Below are positions 13,915-17,220 of a DNA stretch of 17,220 bases, piece after piece; positions within the stretch are counted from its first letter, which is position 1; each line of letters begins with the position of its first letter. The stretch lies in the NCBI GenBank assembly GCA_036517695.1, contig DATDVC010000039.1, forward strand, positions 1-17,220. Direction: 5' to 3'. The translations under genes were made by a program, and so were the position numbers. The notes beneath the pieces are model-generated. The model saw nothing but the letters and a program-made list of their open reading frames with translations, did no database searches and had not been told where the DNA came from. This stretch comes from DATDVC01 sp036517695. GTDB lineage: Bacteria; Patescibacteriota; Minisyncoccia; Phycocordibacterales; WO2-35-19.

Positions 13915-13986
13915 CCCTCTCTTACAACAAGAGAGGGTTCCGGAAGCCCCTTCCTCTTGTTGTAAGAGGAAGGGGTTGGGGATGGA
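13915..13986. repeat. GC-rich repeat doublet with complementary loops, copy 4
   Basis: Hairpin one has a 9-bp stem, CCCTCTCTT (13915-13923) with AAGAGAGGG (13929-13937), and loop ACAAC. Hairpin two has a 12-bp stem, CCCCTTCCTCTT (13947-13958) with AAGAGGAAGGGG (13964-13975), and loop GTTGT. The loops are exact complements and the palindrome TTCCGGAA lies between (13938-13945), so the block is also one large imperfect inverted repeat. The tail GGTTGGGGAT, read on the minus strand, gives ATCCCCAACC like copy 3. It is located between the Ig-like protein gene and glyS. Confidence 0.75.
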
Positions 13987-13987
13987 G

Positions 13988-15943
13988 TTATTGCCTTACC
14001 TTGTCATCTCCTTCTCTAAAAGTCGGGTCAAGAGAGAAGTTGGTGGTTAGGAGAGAGCTCGTAGACTCCACTTTGAGACCCGTGATTTTGTCTATACCAG
14101 AGAGTTTGGCGTTACCCAAAAGCATGGGCGCTTCTCCGATCTGATTGACACTTGGCAAAAACTCGATTTGAAAATAAACCTGCCTTTGGGCAGAGCCAAA
14201 GCCCGTATTAGAAAGCACCGAACCCGCATCCCAAACCACTTCATTTGTAACAGAATTAAATGATATCGATTCCCCCGAAGGGTTGTAGAGACCTCCCCAC
14301 TTTACATAGGACGGGAGGGATGCTCTTACTTCAACATTACTTACCTGATTGAAAGAATTGCTTATGCTCCAAACCACAGTATAGGTAGTCGGCCTATCAG
14401 CTCTCGGCGGTATCGGGCCGGAGTTCTCTATGTTGCCCAGAGATCTGACTAGTTTTGAAGAAAGGGAGACGTTGGTTGCCAACACAGCTTTTCTAGATTC
14501 ATTGGCCACAACCTCTTCGACGGAGCCGGTTTCAGTCACCCTTTCCCCTCTGACTCTGATTTTTAGTTCTATTTCCGGATTGGCACCAGAAGAAATTTTT
14601 GAATAAGACAGTGGCGAAAATCTGAAATTTAGTCGGGTCTCGGATCCCGGATTCATCTCGCTAAAACCGGCAACTGATCGCTTGTCCCACAAGATTGTAT
14701 TGTTTGCAGATTGGAAAAATCCGCCGTTGCTTGGAAATACAGAGTATCGATCAAAAGCCGCTCCGCCAAACTCAACTTCGACTACCGCGTTAAAGAGTTT
14801 GGACGGAAGATTGTTCCTTATTATCAATTCCGCGTTAGCAATATCACCTTCACTTATATTGGCATCGCCATTTTGGCCTTTAATAAAAATATCTAGACCC
14901 AAAAACGGTTTTTTCACCATGACGGCCTCTGTAAGCTCGGATAGCGGTACGGCTATTTCTCGTTCATCGTCATCACTTTGACTGCCAGCACTTATCCTAA
15001 AAATTTTTTCCTCATTGTTTTGCCCCACCACCCTTCCTCTTATTGAGATGGTGCGCTTTGCCCCGGGGTTGAAATTTTCAAACTTCCAAACATTATCGCC
15101 AAAAGCCGGTTGCGGCGACGCGCTTTCAAAAATAAATCCGAATGGATATTCCACTTTCACCAAAAAGGCATCGAGCTTGTCTTTTGAGTTGGAAGCGACT
15201 TCCAAATCAAAATTTATTTCTTGATTCGAATTTACTTCTTTCGGATACGTAGGCGTCAATATTATTGGAGCCGAACTTATAAGAATTTCGTGCGCTTTCT
15301 CTTTGTAAAAAAGAGCGCTCGAATTTTCTACCCTGTATTCAAGAGAAATCTGAATTATCTTTACACTATCTTTCTCGCCAAAAAAAACGAGATCCAAGCT
15401 TTGTCGATGTCCTTCTCCTGATTTTATAGTACCAAGTTCAAACCTCTCTCTATCAAGCTCTTTTGAAAAATCCGAGGGAGATCTCACCCCTTCCGGATAT
15501 TCAACAAGCAATGACGCTGAATTTAGATCAACATTGTTGTTGTTCAATATATTTACGTCAACCGATATTTCCTGTCCGCCAGGAACGGAGAGCGGCCCAA
15601 AAACCTTTATATCCACATTTCTTGAAGACACAAGATTTCCGCCACCTAAAAAAACAAAAGCCGCCACTCCTGCGGCAACAACGAAAAAAATAAGGGAGGC
15701 GGTAAAAATCCTTCCGACGAATTTATGCTTATTTTGAGAAACCTTAGACATTTTTGCCGCAAGTTCATCAAATCTTCCCGATTTCACCTCATCCCACTCT
15801 GTTTTTGGAGCGTTCAGCAGATCCTCCTTTGTTTGGGCAAATTCGCTTCTGCCTTTGTCTATGATATCCGGCCCGTTTCTGGAATAAAGTTTTTTCTGCA
15901 GTCGCTCGAGCTTTTCTCTTTTCTCGTCGCTATATTGCATCAT
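13988..15943 (-). CDS. Large membrane-anchored protein with extracellular Ig-like repeats
   Basis: The 651 residues comprise a charged cytoplasmic N-terminal part (1-75, helical, KREKLERLQKKLY), one membrane segment (78-100, IFTASLIFFVVAAGVAAFVF) and about 550 extracytoplasmic residues. The latter contain four or five beta-sandwich units of the CARDB/DUF11 style: PLSVPGGQEISVDVNILNNN, PKEVNSNQEINFDLEVASNS, ISEGDIANAELIIRNN and PTTYTVVWSISNSFNQVSNV, each followed by a W/Y-x-G type strand. No cysteines, catalytic motif or sorting signal are seen. The type II topology and repeats suggest a cell-surface stalk or adhesion or envelope-structure protein; this is inference and no named family member is recognised. 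Tandem ATGs at 15943 and 15940 are both possible starts. It lies 11 bp after recO, so it is likely co-transcribed with ileS-recO. Confidence 0.8.
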   Translation of the reverse strand: MMQYSDEKREKLERLQKKLYSRNGPDIIDKGRSEFAQTKEDLLNAPKTEWDEVKSGRFDELAAKMSKVSQNKHKFVGRIFTASLIFFVVAAGVAAFVFLGGGNLVSSRNVDIKVFGPLSVPGGQEISVDVNILNNNNVDLNSASLLVEYPEGVRSPSDFSKELDRERFELGTIKSGEGHRQSLDLVFFGEKDSVKIIQISLEYRVENSSALFYKEKAHEILISSAPIILTPTYPKEVNSNQEINFDLEVASNSKDKLDAFLVKVEYPFGFIFESASPQPAFGDNVWKFENFNPGAKRTISIRGRVVGQNNEEKIFRISAGSQSDDDEREIAVPLSELTEAVMVKKPFLGLDIFIKGQNGDANISEGDIANAELIIRNNLPSKLFNAVVEVEFGGAAFDRYSVFPSNGGFFQSANNTILWDKRSVAGFSEMNPGSETRLNFRFSPLSYSKISSGANPEIELKIRVRGERVTETGSVEEVVANESRKAVLATNVSLSSKLVRSLGNIENSGPIPPRADRPTTYTVVWSISNSFNQVSNVEVRASLPSYVKWGGLYNPSGESISFNSVTNEVVWDAGSVLSNTGFGSAQRQVYFQIEFLPSVNQIGEAPMLLGNAKLSGIDKITGLKVESTSSLLTTNFSLDPTFREGDDKVRQ

Positions 15944-15954
15944 ACAATTCTACA

Positions 15955-16539
15955 TCAAATTTGACTGGCTTTCAAAGACTCGTTGATGAGGGAAACGATC
16001 CTTGCCCGTCTTGGCGCGATAGTTTCCAAATCGGACATAACAATCTCGGAAGCTGAAACGGGAGCCAGCAGATCCGGGTCAGCTTTCATATAACCTAAAA
16101 TATGAAGAATCCTCATTAGAGATATGCCTTCCAAAATGGGCACCATTGCTCCAGGAGTTTTTTCCAACAAAGACAGAAAATTGACAATCGCGCTAAAAAC
16201 TTTTTCGTCTTTTTCCTCCCCGCTTAAAAGTTTTTTGGAGAGATTGAGCACATTCCCCATCACAATTAACTTTTCCGGGGAATTTTTCAGAATTTCAAAA
16301 TAATTTTTTTCCGCCTCTGCGCTCACCATTTTCCATCCAGTCTTGCCTTTTACGAACGAAAAACTACTCAAAGAAAATTCCTGGCATCCCGATTTTAGTT
16401 TGGAAGATAGAAACCTCGCCCCTTGCACTTTGACACTAAGCAAGCCGAAGTTTTCAGTCAAAACTTTTGCCCTTATGCTTTGATCCCCCTCCCCTCGACT
16501 CTCCAAAATTAGACCTTTTGTGTGGTGCTTGTGATACAT
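15955..16539 (-). CDS. recO: DNA repair protein RecO, short form
   Basis: RecO, with RecR, loads RecA onto SSB-coated single-stranded DNA and anneals strands. Residues 1-75 form the N-terminal OB fold (HTKGLILESRGEGDQSIRAK, LTENFGLLSVKVQGARFLSS, LKSG). The helical domain follows (EKLIVMGNVLNLSKKLL, LEGISLMRILHILGYMKADP). At 194 residues it is shorter than the usual 230-250. The four-cysteine zinc motif of many RecO proteins is absent, with only one Cys in the whole chain; this is also the case in some other lineages. The SSB tail and RecA it would work with are encoded in this window. Start 14 bp after the ileS stop, with a 24-bp palindrome across the junction. Confidence 0.88.
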   Translation of the reverse strand: MYHKHHTKGLILESRGEGDQSIRAKVLTENFGLLSVKVQGARFLSSKLKSGCQEFSLSSFSFVKGKTGWKMVSAEAEKNYFEILKNSPEKLIVMGNVLNLSKKLLSGEEKDEKVFSAIVNFLSLLEKTPGAMVPILEGISLMRILHILGYMKADPDLLAPVSASEIVMSDLETIAPRRARIVSLINESLKASQI

Positions 16540-16541
16540 GG

Positions 16542-16565
16542 CAAATTAAATATCTATTTAATTTG
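16542..16565. repeat. Perfect AT-rich palindrome across the ileS-recO junction
   Basis: CAAATTAAATA (16542-16552) and TATTTAATTTG (16555-16565) form an 11-bp perfect inverted repeat with a 2-nt centre. It covers the ileS stop codon (16554-16556) and ends 2 bp before the recO ATG. Being A and T except at its ends, the RNA hairpin would be weak; it could still affect recO translation. Confidence 0.6.
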
Positions 16566-17220
16566 AATTTTCAATTTTGAATTTTCAATTTTCAATTCAA
16601 CACCATCATTCTCCTGAAAAATAATTTCCGAAGTGTTGGTGGGCTTTTTTATTTGCTCCGCATTTGCCTCTAAAAACCCTTTACCTTTTTCATCAGTTTC
16701 AACTTTTAGAGTGACGGCATCAGTCGCGACAAGCCCCTTCTCCTTCCTCAAGGCCTGTACCGCGCGCACAAACTCTCGCACATCACCTTCCATTTTCAAT
16801 TCTTCGGTAATATTGGTATCAAGCTCTACTTCCCCTTCGATAGTCTCGTCCGCCACCACTTCTTTGACATTCACTTCATCTTTTATCAAATTTAGGTACT
16901 CTTCTTTTCCCCTTAATTCATGATTCTTGATTCTTAATTCAGACAAGGGCTGTCTCACCTTTATACTCGCCGCGTTCCTCTTTTCAAGCGCAAGTGAGAC
17001 TATTCTTCTTACTTCTTCCATGTCCTCCAAAACTTGCTCATCTATCTCACCAGCTTTCGGCCAATCAGAAAGATGCACGCTTTCTGGATCATTGTCTGAT
17101 CTCACTTTGCCATACAAATCTTCAGCAAAAAAAGGGATGAACGGCGCCATATATTTTGAAAGTTCTTTGAGAACAAAAAGGGTGGTTGAGAGCGTCGCTT
17201 TTTTGTCTTCTACATCTTCT
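16554..17220 (-). CDS. ileS: Isoleucyl-tRNA synthetase, C-terminal part (runs off the window)
   Basis: The frame stays open through the window edge at 17220, so the in-frame ATG at 17150 is internal and the catalytic core lies outside. The visible 222 residues are the anticodon-binding helices (LFVLKELSKYMAPFIPFFAEDLYGKV, shown in parts; then VHLSDWPK), the signature RNAASIKVRQPLSELRI, and the C-terminal DUF5915-like segment of the long IleS type (EYLNLIKDEVNVKEVV, LDTNITEELKMEGDVREFVR, ALRKEKGLVATDAV). Two features look foreign: an internal RIKNHELRGKE and the end KIENSKLKIQIK, both encoded by 7-bp repeats. It is the first visible gene of the ileS-recO-surface protein group. Confidence 0.93.
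   Translation of the reverse strand, partial: EDVEDKKATLSTTLFVLKELSKYMAPFIPFFAEDLYGKVRSDNDPESVHLSDWPKAGEIDEQVLEDMEEVRRIVSLALEKRNAASIKVRQPLSELRIKNHELRGKEEYLNLIKDEVNVKEVVADETIEGEVELDTNITEELKMEGDVREFVRAVQALRKEKGLVATDAVTLKVETDEKGKGFLEANAEQIKKPTNTSEIIFQENDGVELKIENSKLKIQIK
16567..16594. repeat. Heptanucleotide tandem repeat encoding the ileS C-terminus
   Basis: There are four consecutive 7-bp units on the plus strand: ATTTTCA, ATTTTGA, ATTTTCA, ATTTTCA, with partial units either side (16561-16566 and 16595-16600). Translated on the minus strand they give the end KIENSKLKIQ. Three units make 21 bp, i.e. seven codons, so the tract can change length without a frameshift only in steps of three units. 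Confidence 0.75.
16913..16940. repeat. Heptanucleotide repeat inside ileS
   Basis: The units ATTCATG, ATTCTTG, ATTCTTA and ATTC follow a 7-bp period on the plus strand. On the coding strand they give LRIKNHEL, between the conserved VRQPLSEL and EYLNLIKDEVNVKEV segments of IleS. Unit ATTCTTA recurs in the rpsF-ssb spacer. Confidence 0.65.

Noticed and set aside
1..17220. CRISPR array, IS element, integrase or defence system
   Set aside because: No regularly spaced repeats with unique spacers, no transposase or recombinase motif and no defence genes are seen on either strand.
1..17220. Recoded UGA (glycine) genetic code
   Set aside because: ftsK and recO end on TGA at positions fitting family length, and no gene is broken by in-frame TGA.

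Overview
This window looks like a chromosomal segment of a Candidate Phyla Radiation bacterium (Patescibacteria, most likely a Parcubacteria-like lineage). The evidence is the mix of genes. There is a secreted S-layer-like protein with an N-terminal peptidoglycan-binding domain. FtsK, a small membrane protein, RecA and EF-P sit in one tight block. The set rpsF-ssb-rpsR has no rplI after it. EF-P has a non-canonical loop, RecO is short, MetG has altered core motifs, and start codons almost never have a Shine-Dalgarno sequence. TGA is used as a normal stop (ftsK, recO), so the UGA-recoded CPR lineages are excluded. This placement is inference from protein features; no 16S gene is present.

Layout. 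1-208: no gene, but a dispersed GC-rich repeat and a strong symmetrical terminator. 209-2227 (-): large secreted surface protein with a structured leader. 2228-2547: gene-free, with several small inverted repeats. 2548-3309 (-): winged-helix protein with a near-consensus promoter and a palindrome near the predicted transcription start. 3529-7690 (+): ftsK, a small single-pass membrane protein, recA and efp, overlapping or nearly touching, probably one operon. This converges on a long minus-strand array from 17220 down to 7743: ileS (partial), recO, a large membrane-anchored Ig-like protein, glyS, AI-2E family permease, metG, tatD, rpsF, ssb, rpsR.

Functionally this is mostly core housekeeping: chromosome segregation (FtsK), recombination and repair (RecA, RecO, SSB), translation (EF-P, S6, S18, Ile-, Gly- and Met-tRNA synthetases) and a TatD nuclease. 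Two large cell-surface proteins and one small one are interspersed. I see no CRISPR array, transposase, phage module, tRNA or rRNA.

The most interesting structure is not a new enzyme system but two families of small dispersed repeats. One is a GC-rich hairpin family (61-112, 9646-9685, 9889-9993, 13915-13986), one copy of which is translated in frame inside tatD. The other is an AT-rich heptanucleotide family (8441-8475, 16567-16594, 16913-16940), two copies of which are translated inside ileS. Other points worth checking are the rpsF leader hairpin, the EF-P loop, the 5'-end hairpin of the surface-protein mRNA, and the nearly complete lack of Shine-Dalgarno sequences.
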